From the IMG/VR virus record IMGVR_UViG_3300006802_000641, positions 1 to 22,460 of that record: a DNA stretch of 22,460 nt; one strand, 5' to 3'. Positions 5,753 to 13,287 of the stretch are shown in pieces (the stretch's first letter is position 1; each line of letters opens with the position of its first letter). Source of the DNA: a virus. Below the pieces are notes generated by a model. That model worked only from the letters and a program-made list of their open reading frames with translations, searched no databases and was not told where the DNA came from. The translations under genes and the position numbers were made by a program.

Positions 5753-6655
5753 ATGAATTGGACAGAAACATACAGACCGAAGACGATTGGGCAGGTTATC
5801 GGACAACCTAAATTGGTAGCCGATGCTGAGTCTTGGCTTAGAGTAGGCGATATGCCTAATGTAATGCTTTACGGTTCGCCCGGACTTGGGAAGACAACCG
5901 TAGGTCACGCATTAGGTAATCAATTCCTCGGTGAAGCCAAGAGCGATGATTTCCTAGAAATCAATGCTTCTCAGGACCGCAAGTTAGAAACAGTTCGTGA
6001 AACGATTAGTAACTTTTGTATGGCTAAATCGTATCATGATTCTAAGTTCAAGATAGTTCTACTTGACGAGATTGACGGTATGACCCGTGACTCTCAACGG
6101 GCTTTGAAGCGCACTATGGAGAGATATCAAAACGTGCGGTTTGTGATTACATGTAATGACCCCTATGGTGTTGATGATGCTTTGCGCTCCCGTTGTGCAA
6201 ACTATCTATTTCAACCCATTCCGGACGATGTTCAGCGTGAACGTTTGCTTGAAATTGTTAACGATGTTGGTGCAGATTTTTCTGAAGAATCTGTTGCTAC
6301 AATCGTAGACCTTTGTGGTGGCGATTTCCGTCGAGCATTGAACGAACTTCAAGCGTGTATTTACTCAGGTAAGACACCTGAGAATATCAACGCTGAGAAC
6401 CTTGTTCCGTATAAGTCTTGCATTCGTAATCTAACTTCTGCACCTGAAGAAGCCGTATCTTTCCTTGAGCGGCTCGTTTTGATGGGTCATTCTGTAAAGG
6501 ATATCTGTGCAAAACTGCTTCAGGCTGTAACACAAATGGATATGGAGGTGAGCGAGAAGTTTAAAGTCGCCCACTGCGTAGGAGAAATGGAATGGAGGGG
6601 CCGGTCGGTGACGCCGAAGGTCCTAGTTTATTGGTTTGTAGGGAATTTTAGGTGA
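5753..6655 (+). CDS. rfcS: Replication factor C small subunit (clamp loader)
   Basis: A 300-residue AAA+ ATPase that opens PCNA and loads it on primed DNA. The start at 5753 gives the family-typical MNWTETYRPKTIGQVIGQ and has GGTGA five bases upstream; an in-frame TTG at 5741 is less likely. Motifs: Walker A GSPGLGKTT (41-49), Walker B LLDEID (103-108), sensor 1 VITCND (131-136), and the SRC arginine-finger motif within LRSRC (144-148). An RFC collar-like helical domain follows. Length is slightly below the usual 315-330. It lies one base past the groEL stop. With the divergent loader subunit (2612-3433) and PCNA (9197-9967) it forms a complete clamp-loading set. Confidence 0.95.
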   Translation: MNWTETYRPKTIGQVIGQPKLVADAESWLRVGDMPNVMLYGSPGLGKTTVGHALGNQFLGEAKSDDFLEINASQDRKLETVRETISNFCMAKSYHDSKFKIVLLDEIDGMTRDSQRALKRTMERYQNVRFVITCNDPYGVDDALRSRCANYLFQPIPDDVQRERLLEIVNDVGADFSEESVATIVDLCGGDFRRALNELQACIYSGKTPENINAENLVPYKSCIRNLTSAPEEAVSFLERLVLMGHSVKDICAKLLQAVTQMDMEVSEKFKVAHCVGEMEWRGRSVTPKVLVYWFVGNFR

Positions 6656-6680
6656 GAAAAAACAAAGGAAGGTATGAAAA

Positions 6681-6917
6681 ATGCTAGAAAGAATTGAAAA
6701 AGAACTAGGTAGCCTAGCAAAGCGACTAGGTATGGAAAATGATGAGATGAATGAGAAGTATGCAGAAATCGCTACTTCAAACGGCCTTGATGTGGACGAC
6801 GAGCGACAGTCCTTAGTCGCTCTAACTCTTACACGGAATTATGCCGTGGTCGTCTTGCCGGTGCTAAGAACACCGGAGGTGGAGGATATGGTGATACAGG
6901 CGTTGGTTATTTTGTAG
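6681..6917 (+). pseudogene. N-terminal piece of the ssDNA-binding protein, separated by a frameshift
   Basis: This 78-residue frame starts at ATG 6681 after GGAAGGT. Its first 55 residues look natural (helical, LERIEKELGSLAKRLG, then a TLTRNYA segment); the rest (from about base 6846) reads as out-of-frame sequence. The next frame is open from 6791 and continues with RGRLAGAKNTGGGGYGDTG before joining the large ORF. A shift near 6843-6847 (GCCGTGG, probably once GCCCGTGG) rejoins the two into one ~414-residue protein. I see no slippery heptamer, so a lost C, either in the virus or in the assembly, is likelier than programmed frameshifting. Confidence 0.6.
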
Positions 6918-6940
6918 CCATTCAGCCTGCGCGTGATGTA

Positions 6941-7924
6941 ATGGAATGGAAGAGGAAGAACGTCCTTTCCCGTTTCCGTGCTGATGAGAACCAAGCCCTT
7001 CAAGACGGACTTTGTGGTCTTGTTGAAGTAAATGAGAATGGACAATATGTGGCAACCCGCGTTCACAACGATGAGTGGGAAACCCGCGTTATCCCTCAAA
7101 TTCACGCTGCCGCTATTGAAGTAGGAGAGAACCGTTGGATTGTTCCTCTCGATGCTGTAAAGGCTTGGGCATCCGGTGATGCTAACAAGAATTATGGTAA
7201 GCCACTTCCCGCAGAAGAATGGGTTGTTCGCGCCCACTTTGTAGGTAACAAGATTGGTGAAGAATCCGGTCTTTGGGTTGTTCAATTGAAGGGCGATGAA
7301 GCAAAGAACTTCAGCGTTCAAACCTTCCGCCCCGTGAGTCTTTACGGTATCTTTAACGAAGACCGTCAAGCAATTTACGGTATTCGTGGAAAGACTCGCG
7401 CATCCATCCAATATATTGATACACTCGATGAGGATGATGAGCGTTGGTTTGATGTTTCCTCTTTGGACTTTGAGGACGGCCTCGTTTCAAACATGGCCGA
7501 ATATCTCGCTGACCTAATGGAACTTGAAGACTACCACCAACAGATTCAACAACAACAGGGCTACCGCCTCGTTGTTACTGATGGTATCGTAACTTCAATG
7601 AACCTAACTGTTAATGAAAAGACCGGCAACCGCGTTATGTGGATTGAGCCTGTGGATGCAAACTACGGTTTCTCCGACGAGGACATTCCCGAATCAACCC
7701 CTGTTTGGATTCCCTCTCACGTTGATATTAACTTCGGTGTCGGTTCTGATGTAATCGTTGTGGGTCGCACCAATCAAACACAAAAGAAGGACGATGATGG
7801 GATGCCTATTGATGGCGAGTTTAACCCCGTAAGCATCAACCTTTATGGTGTTTTTGCGCGAACTGCAACTGGCGCACCTGAGAGCATTACGGAGGAAACC
7901 GCTGACGAAGTAGATTTCTTCTGA
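6941..7924 (+). CDS. OB-fold ssDNA-binding protein (RPA/SSB-like), main part of a frameshifted gene
   Basis: A 327-residue product from ATG 6941; the same frame is open back to 6791 and the true gene most likely starts at 6681 (see the N-terminal piece). Residues ~208-310 have an OB-fold pattern: YRLVVTDGIVTSMNL, a turn, VMWIEPVDAN, then VWIPSHVDI, SDVIVVGRT and VSINLYGVFAR. These resemble replication protein A folds. An earlier beta-rich region (about 55-150) may be a second OB-fold. The C-terminus is acidic and ends DEVDFF, like the acidic-aromatic tips SSBs use to recruit partners. A Gln-rich linker (QQIQQQQ) separates the domains. Its place between RFC and the Sak4-like ATPase fits the replisome's single-strand binding protein. 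The call is structural inference. Confidence 0.62.
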   Translation: MEWKRKNVLSRFRADENQALQDGLCGLVEVNENGQYVATRVHNDEWETRVIPQIHAAAIEVGENRWIVPLDAVKAWASGDANKNYGKPLPAEEWVVRAHFVGNKIGEESGLWVVQLKGDEAKNFSVQTFRPVSLYGIFNEDRQAIYGIRGKTRASIQYIDTLDEDDERWFDVSSLDFEDGLVSNMAEYLADLMELEDYHQQIQQQQGYRLVVTDGIVTSMNLTVNEKTGNRVMWIEPVDANYGFSDEDIPESTPVWIPSHVDINFGVGSDVIVVGRTNQTQKKDDDGMPIDGEFNPVSINLYGVFARTATGAPESITEETADEVDFF

Positions 7925-7934
7925 GGTAACTCCA

Positions 7935-7970
7935 TGATATTATCGGCATAGAGATACAACGATAATATCA
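7935..7970. promoter_or_regulatory. 11-bp perfect inverted repeat in intergenic gap (operator or RNA hairpin)
   Basis: TGATATTATCG (7935-7945) is repeated as its reverse complement CGATAATATCA (7960-7970) around a 14-base spacer. It lies eleven bases after the stop of the ssDNA-binding protein gene, in the 112-base gap before the next start. No T-tract follows, so it is not a typical terminator. It could be an operator for a dimeric regulator, an RNA-processing hairpin, or a protein-binding element. A shorter 5-bp stem TTGGG/CCCAA (8004-8020) lies just downstream, close to the ribosome site of the next gene. Confidence 0.55.
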
Positions 7971-8036
7971 GCCGTGTATATGTGGCGGTTGAAAGACATA
8001 CGATTGGGTGCGAGGCCCAAACCTCAGGTGATAAAA

Positions 8037-8216
8037 ATGATTATTAAAATGAATGAAATTGTGCTCGATATGAAAGAGGTTGAGTCTATCGAGTGGAAGC
8101 ACGATGATGAAGAACAATATTCTGTTCGCTTTCATATGAAGAGTGGAAAGATGTTTACTCGCATTGTGCATAAGAACCAACTAGATAACCTAATTGATGA
8201 ATTTAAGGAGGAATGA
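8037..8216 (+). CDS. Small hypothetical protein, 59 aa
   Basis: A 59-residue protein. The start at 8037 is chosen because AGGTGAT precedes it; an in-frame GTG at 7974 would put the coding sequence almost onto the inverted repeat and lacks a ribosome site. The pattern of alternating hydrophobic and charged residues (IVLDMKEVESIEWK, YSVRFHMKSGKMFTRIV) predicts a small beta-sheet barrel with a C-terminal helix. No family recognised. It ends at the ribosome site of the Sak4-like gene. Confidence 0.55.
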   Translation: MIIKMNEIVLDMKEVESIEWKHDDEEQYSVRFHMKSGKMFTRIVHKNQLDNLIDEFKEE

Positions 8217-8218
8217 TA

Positions 8219-9130
8219 ATGGGTATTGGAAACAGTAAAGGAACAGCGTCTAAGACGCTAAGTGTAGTAAAAGAAGAAGATGATAAAGGTAGTTTTGCAG
8301 CAGCAAAGGCTAAGGCATTCAGCCAACGCCGACAGTTGTTAAATCAAGAGTCTGCTTATCTAATCTGTGGCATTTCGGGTGACCCCGGAACAGGAAAAAC
8401 AGGTATGGCTATTGATTGTCGAACAGAAGAAGAGAAGAAAACACATTGGGTTTTCGTCCTCGACTTTGACGAAGGTGCAGAACCTACTTGGCGACAACAT
8501 TGGTCTTCTGATGATAAGGTCTTCATTTACAACCCCCATGTTTACAACGAAGATATGACTGTGGACTATTTAGGAACCGCAGATATGGCTCGTTTTTTCA
8601 TGGGTATGGTAAAGGAAGCCATTGAAACAAAGAAGATTGACTTTGAAGACGAGGTAATTGAAGTAGAGGCAGTTAAGGCTATTGTATTTGATGGCCTCGA
8701 CACATGGCTTGATACTATAAACATGATTGCTCGTCTTAATCACATTAAAGGTGGCGACCCTCGTGCCGCTGATAAAGTGAAGATGGTCCCGACTCAGTGG
8801 TTTGCAAGAACGCAGGAATATCAGCGTCTTTTCAAGGCCGCTTGCCAATTGAATTGCCATAAGTTCTTCATCACACACATGAAGGAAGTTCACGATGGCT
8901 TCGACATTGTAGGGATGAAGCCCGATTGGGAAAAGTCTACTACTGCGAAACTTTGGCAGCACATCATTACCCGACGCGAGGAAAAGGGTAAGACGACAAA
9001 ACTCTTCGCAAAGGTCGTTAAGAGTAAGACCAATGCGGAGAATGAAGGACAGTCCTTCGAAATTTTTGAAAATACTGACGGCGACGTTAATTGGGTTGGA
9101 CTTGAACAAATCAAGAACGGCACTCTCTGA
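8219..9130 (+). CDS. RecA-superfamily ATPase, Sak4/RadA-like recombinase candidate
   Basis: A 303-residue ATPase. ATG 8219 is preferred over ATG 8213 because it lies seven bases after AAGGAGG. Walker A is GDPGTGKT (residues 54-61); Walker B is AIVFDGLD (154-161); an FFITHMKEV segment follows where RecA-like proteins place the motif after Walker B. The C-terminal part contains a charged beta region (KTTKLFAKVV). The shape and length match the phage Sak4/AAA_24 proteins, short RadA/RecA-core ATPases that act in single-strand annealing and recombination with a cognate SSB. Its position next to the SSB-like gene fits this. Lack of a RadA N-terminal HhH domain argues against full RadA. Confidence 0.75.
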   Translation: MGIGNSKGTASKTLSVVKEEDDKGSFAAAKAKAFSQRRQLLNQESAYLICGISGDPGTGKTGMAIDCRTEEEKKTHWVFVLDFDEGAEPTWRQHWSSDDKVFIYNPHVYNEDMTVDYLGTADMARFFMGMVKEAIETKKIDFEDEVIEVEAVKAIVFDGLDTWLDTINMIARLNHIKGGDPRAADKVKMVPTQWFARTQEYQRLFKAACQLNCHKFFITHMKEVHDGFDIVGMKPDWEKSTTAKLWQHIITRREEKGKTTKLFAKVVKSKTNAENEGQSFEIFENTDGDVNWVGLEQIKNGTL

Positions 9131-9196
9131 TTAAAGAGAACGTTACCGTATAGGGGTGCTATTATCTTAGTGTTTATGAGCCTAAAAGGTGATGAT

Positions 9197-9967
9197 ATGA
9201 AGTTTACAATTGATAGTAAAGAACTGAAGAATATTTTACAGATTGTTACCCTGCGGGGTAAATACAATCAAGGTTATACGAGTAAGGTTAGCGGGCTATC
9301 CTCTCAAGTCTACATTGAAGCGACTCCAAATATGGTTTACTTTTACAATGGTGACCCATCTACATTTGTAGTCTATCGCTATGAATGTGAGGCTGAAGAG
9401 GGTGTATTCTGCGTTGATAGCAATATGATGGTTAACTATCTAGCAGATGGTGATGCGACTATTATCCACAAGGAAGGTAAGATTAAGATGCTCATTGGTA
9501 GTTCAATCGTTACCTTCCCCTCAGTAATGCGTTCAGAACATCTAAACATTGTTATGAAGCTAAAACCTTTCTTAGCCAATCTTGACTACGATGCAATTAA
9601 GGATAACGAAACAATCAAGGTGACTCAATTTCTTTCAATGAAGAGTCGCTTCTTGGTTAGAACTGAAGAATTTTCTGACGCTATGAACCTAGCAGAACGT
9701 GTTGGTAACTCGGTGTATAGACTTGACTTTGATGGTAAGAGTCTTACTATCTCGTCTAAAACTAATACACACGAAGTAACTACACCCATTTGGGTTAATA
9801 CAGAATCTACACTTCCCGCCACGGTTGAAGTGTCGCTTCCTGTTGGAAAAATTCTTGGCTACACAGATGCACCCCGCGTTGCATTGTGTTATGAAGACGA
9901 CCGACCATTGGTTATTGCTACTGATGAGGTCACAATTTTACGCGCACCACGGGAGGAACCGAAATGA
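9197..9967 (+). CDS. pcn: PCNA-like DNA sliding clamp
   Basis: A 256-residue protein with length and beta-rich two-domain layout typical of PCNA (~245-260). The start MKFTIDSKELKNIL is the usual clamp opening strand and helix, and AGGTGATGAT precedes ATG 9197; upstream in-frame starts at 9170 and 9176 lack this. Two repeats can be traced: ~1-120 and ~125-250, each beginning with a strand-helix-strand (the second at FLVRTEEFSDAMNLAE). The sequence is divergent, so the call leans on context with RFC and PolB. It encircles DNA as a trimer and tethers polymerase and nucleases; PolB here ends in a PIP-box. The 66-base gap before it is AT-rich and may hold a promoter, but I see no clear TATA box. 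Confidence 0.8.
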   Translation: MKFTIDSKELKNILQIVTLRGKYNQGYTSKVSGLSSQVYIEATPNMVYFYNGDPSTFVVYRYECEAEEGVFCVDSNMMVNYLADGDATIIHKEGKIKMLIGSSIVTFPSVMRSEHLNIVMKLKPFLANLDYDAIKDNETIKVTQFLSMKSRFLVRTEEFSDAMNLAERVGNSVYRLDFDGKSLTISSKTNTHEVTTPIWVNTESTLPATVEVSLPVGKILGYTDAPRVALCYEDDRPLVIATDEVTILRAPREEPK

Positions 9968-10149
9968 GTTTAGAAACAACACTACAATTTATACAGATGA
10001 GAATTGACGAAATGTTAGAAGATATCAACCGAAGTGAAGAAGAGTTTCTTCGTGGCTATGGGGATAGCATTAAGATTCAGTTAGCCTACTGCATCGGACA
10101 AAGAGAGATGCTAGCCAAGATGATGATTGCAGCACAGGAGGAAGAATGA
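9964..10149 (+). CDS. Small helical hypothetical protein, 61 aa
   Basis: A 61-residue helical protein starting in an ATGA overlap with the PCNA stop, after GGGAGG. Heptad-like spacing of hydrophobics (LQFIQMRIDEMLEDI, LAYCIGQREMLAKMMI) suggests two helices forming a hairpin. It ends QEEE, encoded by the GGAGGAAGAA that is the next gene's ribosome site. Similar short helical proteins are common in phage replication modules. No function assigned. Confidence 0.6.
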   Translation: MSLETTLQFIQMRIDEMLEDINRSEEEFLRGYGDSIKIQLAYCIGQREMLAKMMIAAQEEE

Positions 10150-10238
10150 TGTTAGGAAAAGCATTAGCATTAGTAGGTCTTGCTAAACTATTAGAAGACG
10201 ATTACTACGAAGACGACGACGATGGTGACGATGCATGA
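10146..10238 (+). CDS. Very small protein, 30 aa, with acidic tail
   Basis: A 30-residue ORF starting at 10146 (a second ATG stands at 10149), preceded by GGAGGAAGA and overlapping the stop of the gene before. The N-terminal half is a short hydrophobic helix (LGKALALVGLAKLL) and the C-terminal half is almost all Asp/Glu/Tyr (EDDYYEDDDDGDD). Precise four-base overlaps at both ends favour a real gene. It resembles small acidic membrane-peripheral or DNA-mimic peptides, but function is unknown. Confidence 0.45.
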   Translation: MMLGKALALVGLAKLLEDDYYEDDDDGDDA

Positions 10239-10456
10239 TTGTAAAAACTTATGGCGACTTTGGTAAAAACGGTATGCGTAAATCCTTTTCTGTGATTCGC
10301 TCGGCTCTTTCAGACTACACTAAAGAAGACCTTTGGATTATGGAAACACGAGAAAGTCAATTTGTTGACCTTATGGCTTCTCTTGTAGGATTATCTTACT
10401 GCGATACCTGCCTTACTTACTGTCTTTCAAGAGAGGTGTGTAATAATGGAGAATGA
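10235..10456 (+). CDS. Small cysteine-containing hypothetical protein, 73 aa
   Basis: A 73-residue protein starting in an ATGA overlap. The C-terminal third holds four cysteines (CDTCLTYCLSREVC), a possible metal-binding or redox site, with no histidine nearby. The N-terminal half is alpha/beta and basic. No family recognised. GAGGTG at its 3' end serves the next gene. Confidence 0.55.
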   Translation: MIVKTYGDFGKNGMRKSFSVIRSALSDYTKEDLWIMETRESQFVDLMASLVGLSYCDTCLTYCLSREVCNNGE

Positions 10457-10715
10457 TTTTAACGATAAGGTGCAAATGATATTAGATGAAATCCAAGCGA
10501 TGCTTCATGCAAAGAATCTTTCCTATGGAAATTCTGCGCTAGACCCCGTGCGTATCTTTAGCAAAGGTAAGGCTTCCGAGGGAATCCGCATCCGCATTGA
10601 TGATAAACTCAATCGTATGTTCCGTGGGAATATGAAAATTGAGAATGAAAAGGACACAATTTTAGACCTTATGGGCTATCTTGTCCTTCTCTTAATCTCT
10701 GAGGATTTAGTATGA
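10446..10715 (+). CDS. DUF1599-like (nucleotide modification associated) protein
   Basis: An 89-residue helical protein resembling the phage DUF1599/Nmad1 family: an N-terminal helix, then KNLSYGNSALDP (23-34) matching the KNxxYGxS motif, then IRIRIDDKLNRM (47-58) and a final ENEKDTILDLMGYLVLLL with the D-x3-DLxGY motif. Members occur in phages, often near nucleotide-modification or nucleotide-pool genes, and the fold is thought to relate to the all-alpha NTP pyrophosphatases. A role in handling modified or unwanted nucleotides during viral DNA synthesis is plausible; the gene lies just upstream of DNA polymerase. GAGGTG precedes the start, and a four-base overlap links it to the next gene. 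Confidence 0.68.
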   Translation: MENDFNDKVQMILDEIQAMLHAKNLSYGNSALDPVRIFSKGKASEGIRIRIDDKLNRMFRGNMKIENEKDTILDLMGYLVLLLISEDLV

Positions 10716-10936
10716 AACTAACTCTACACATAGAGATTGATACAGACGAGAGGTGGGACTCACCATCCTACCTTATTGAAACGCTAAAGTATGCGTTTGA
10801 AGAAACGCTACGCGGCGATGGAATTAAAATAGGTGGTATTGAATATGATTATAGATTACAACAAAATGAATCAGAAAGTGTCCTTGAGATATCGGGATGC
10901 GGAAAAGAAGAGGATAGTGAAAGAGCAAAGTTTTGA
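10712..10936 (+). CDS. Small hypothetical protein overlapping the DNA polymerase start, 74 aa
   Basis: A 74-residue ORF starting in an ATGA overlap after GAGGAT. The first ~50 residues look like a genuine small alpha/beta protein (MKLTLHIEIDTDE, YLIETLKYAFEETL, IKIGGIEYDY). The last ~30 are encoded in the same 92 bases as the N-terminus of the polymerase, in another frame, and look less constrained. No family recognised. The AGGTGG that would start the polymerase lies within this gene. Confidence 0.5.
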   Translation: MKLTLHIEIDTDERWDSPSYLIETLKYAFEETLRGDGIKIGGIEYDYRLQQNESESVLEISGCGKEEDSERAKF

Positions 10937-13286
10937 ACCCTACTTCTATATCGAAAGCGGTTCACATAGAGAAACAAATCGCATTGTAGCAAGGACTCGC
11001 TTTGGTGAAAAGTCTTATAACATTAAAATGGTTACGGGAACGTGGAAGAATCTCAACGGACGTTCCCTTACCCGCGTGTATTACGGAAACCCCGACAACC
11101 GTTGGAATGTTAAGACCTACTTTGAGAATGAGGGTATTAAAACTTATCAAGCCGATGTGGATGTTTCTCGCTTGTATTCCCTTGATTGCTTAACCGAGAT
11201 TCCGGAATACGAATTGCGAAAGTGGTATTTCGATATTGAAACTCAAGTGGGGGGCGAACATGACGGTAAAGTTACAGTTATTAGTTTGTATGATAACTAT
11301 ACAGACAAATATACTATAATGACTTGGTTTCCTAAGGGACACCAACATGAGTTATTGGCCGAAGGCTACACTCTTATAGTTTACTCTTCCGAAGAGCATA
11401 TGTTTAGGGACTTCCTTCGCAAGATTGAATATGAAGACCCCGACATGATTCTTGGATGGTTTATCATGGGTTACGATATTCCCTTCATCATCCGTCGAAT
11501 GATTGCCTGTGGACTTGACCCATTGGATATGTCCCCGCTTAATCAAGTGAAGGGTGTTTACAAGAAAGATGATGAAGATAACCGCGAGTTTAGTTTTGAC
11601 TTCAAAATTGACCGCTATTTCAATAGCGACCAAGTGATTGACGGACGGCTAACCGTGTGCCTAATGGATAGATTTGAACGTCTTTGGATTGACTCACAGA
11701 TGGGAACACTACCCTCTCTTTCTCTAGACTACTGTTCCTCTCGCGTATTAGGTGAGAAGAAAGTAGTGTCGCAGAAGTTTGAGGGACAGGAGTTTTATGA
11801 GCGCGGGTGGTTAGAAGATACTCAGACTTATCTTGACTACGCTAAGGTGGACGTTGAACTGTGTGTGAAGATTGATGAAGTGATGAACGTATCGGAGAAT
11901 CAGATGGCTCTTCAACGGCTAATCGTCTGCCCATTTGGAAACACATATCATAACTCGCAAATGGGTGGTATGTATTTCATGCGTAAAGCAGATTGGATTC
12001 CCCCAACAGGAGTGAAGGGAAATAAGGAAAAATTTGAGGCCGCTTTCGTCATGGACCCTGCTCAATATAACACCTTTGGTTTGCACGAAAATGTGGCTAT
12101 CTTTGACTTCAAATCTCTCTACCCTACGATGATGGCTAGCAATAACATTTCTTGGGAAACTAAAAGTGATAGCGGCTACCCCGTTTGGTGGAACACTCCG
12201 AAGTCTTTGGCTGACTATGACGGGAAACCGAGCATTCATTTCAGTAATGTTAAAGAAGGACTACTGCCTCAAGCAGTTATGGAAATGATGGACCTGCGGG
12301 CCGAATACAAACTTCTGATGAAAGAAGCCACCACCGAAGAAGAGAAGAGAAAGTGGAACTCAGCGCAGATGGCTACAAAGAGAGCCGTTAACGCTTTCTA
12401 CGGAATCCTTGCAAAAGATGGCTACGGTTGGGGGGATATGGAAATGGCTAAATCTATCACCGCTTCTGCTCGCCGTGCTATGCGTCTTACTGCTTTTAAA
12501 GCACAGGAACTCGGTTACGAAGTTATCTATGGACACACAGACTCCGTATTTATCAAGGTCCGTGATGTTGAAGACGCGCACCAATTGAGAGAGAAACTTA
12601 ACCACTATATCAGCCGCGAGGTTTTTCGTGACCCCGTGGAATTGGAGTTTGAAAAGTTTGCTGAGAAGTTTTTCTTAACTAAGAAAAAGAATCGCTACTG
12701 CGGTTGGCTCTCTTGGAAGGATGGAGATTTTCTAGATGAGAATAAGTTCTTTGTAATGGGCTTTGAGATGAAGAAGAGTAACGAAACAACCTTCGCTAAG
12801 GAGTATCAGGAAAATCTACTAAAGATGATTTCACTATTCGAAAACAAAGAAACCGTTATTAAGTATTGTAATGACTCCTATGGAGAAATCATTAAGGGAC
12901 AGGTAGAACTTAATAATGTAATTAAACGTTCTCGACTTCGTAAACCAATCGAAGAATACGATGCAATCGGTGGTGGGGTAGCGGGGATTGTATATTACAA
13001 TCAACAAGGCTATGGAAATATTGGAGTGGGAGATTCATACTACTTTATGCGTATAGATAACAAAGACCTAGACGAGAAATGTTATCTACTAAACGGTGAA
13101 TCTAAAGAGGCTAACTACATCGCCTTTAAGAACCTAAGTGAAGCTGAACAATTTACTCCCGACTTAGACTTTATCGCTGAGGCTGAAGTGATTAATAAAT
13201 CCGAACTAATTTTTGAAAGTTTAGGTTGGAATATTAAGGAAATTAAACGCGATGTATTTCAACAAACATTAGATTCGTGGTGGTAA
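10845..13286 (+). CDS. polB: Family B DNA polymerase with 3'-5' proofreading domain and PIP-box
   Basis: An 813-residue replicative polymerase. ATG 10845 follows AGGTGG by eight bases. N-terminal strands (KVSLRYRD, EPYFYIE) precede the exonuclease domain: Exo I FDIE (129-132), Exo II around GWFIMGYDIPF (204-214), Exo III YAKVD (332-336). Polymerase motifs are A DFKSLYP (421-427), B KRAVNAFYG (512-520) and C YGHTDS (562-567). Motif C has His in place of the first Asp of the usual DTDS; the second, catalytic Asp remains. The C-terminus QQTLDSWW fits the PCNA-interacting box exactly. It should copy the viral genome with the encoded clamp, loader and primase. Size fits archaeal and viral PolB. 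Confidence 0.97.
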   Translation: MIIDYNKMNQKVSLRYRDAEKKRIVKEQSFEPYFYIESGSHRETNRIVARTRFGEKSYNIKMVTGTWKNLNGRSLTRVYYGNPDNRWNVKTYFENEGIKTYQADVDVSRLYSLDCLTEIPEYELRKWYFDIETQVGGEHDGKVTVISLYDNYTDKYTIMTWFPKGHQHELLAEGYTLIVYSSEEHMFRDFLRKIEYEDPDMILGWFIMGYDIPFIIRRMIACGLDPLDMSPLNQVKGVYKKDDEDNREFSFDFKIDRYFNSDQVIDGRLTVCLMDRFERLWIDSQMGTLPSLSLDYCSSRVLGEKKVVSQKFEGQEFYERGWLEDTQTYLDYAKVDVELCVKIDEVMNVSENQMALQRLIVCPFGNTYHNSQMGGMYFMRKADWIPPTGVKGNKEKFEAAFVMDPAQYNTFGLHENVAIFDFKSLYPTMMASNNISWETKSDSGYPVWWNTPKSLADYDGKPSIHFSNVKEGLLPQAVMEMMDLRAEYKLLMKEATTEEEKRKWNSAQMATKRAVNAFYGILAKDGYGWGDMEMAKSITASARRAMRLTAFKAQELGYEVIYGHTDSVFIKVRDVEDAHQLREKLNHYISREVFRDPVELEFEKFAEKFFLTKKKNRYCGWLSWKDGDFLDENKFFVMGFEMKKSNETTFAKEYQENLLKMISLFENKETVIKYCNDSYGEIIKGQVELNNVIKRSRLRKPIEEYDAIGGGVAGIVYYNQQGYGNIGVGDSYYFMRIDNKDLDEKCYLLNGESKEANYIAFKNLSEAEQFTPDLDFIAEAEVINKSELIFESLGWNIKEIKRDVFQQTLDSWW

Positions 13287-13287
13287 A

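Noticed and set aside
6836-6852. Programmed -1 frameshifting in the SSB-like gene
   Set aside because: No X-XXY-YYZ slippery heptamer is present at the junction; a missing C is the simpler explanation.
6839-7411. A 190-residue minus-strand ORF
   Set aside because: It is antisense to the SSB-like gene, has no ribosome site or recognisable domain, and the plus-strand frame has clear protein character.
7974-8036. Longer version of the 59-residue gene starting at GTG 7974
   Set aside because: No ribosome site precedes it, while AGGTGAT precedes ATG 8037.
8570-9109. A 179-residue minus-strand ORF
   Set aside because: It is the antisense shadow of the Sak4-like ATPase, which carries Walker motifs on the plus strand.
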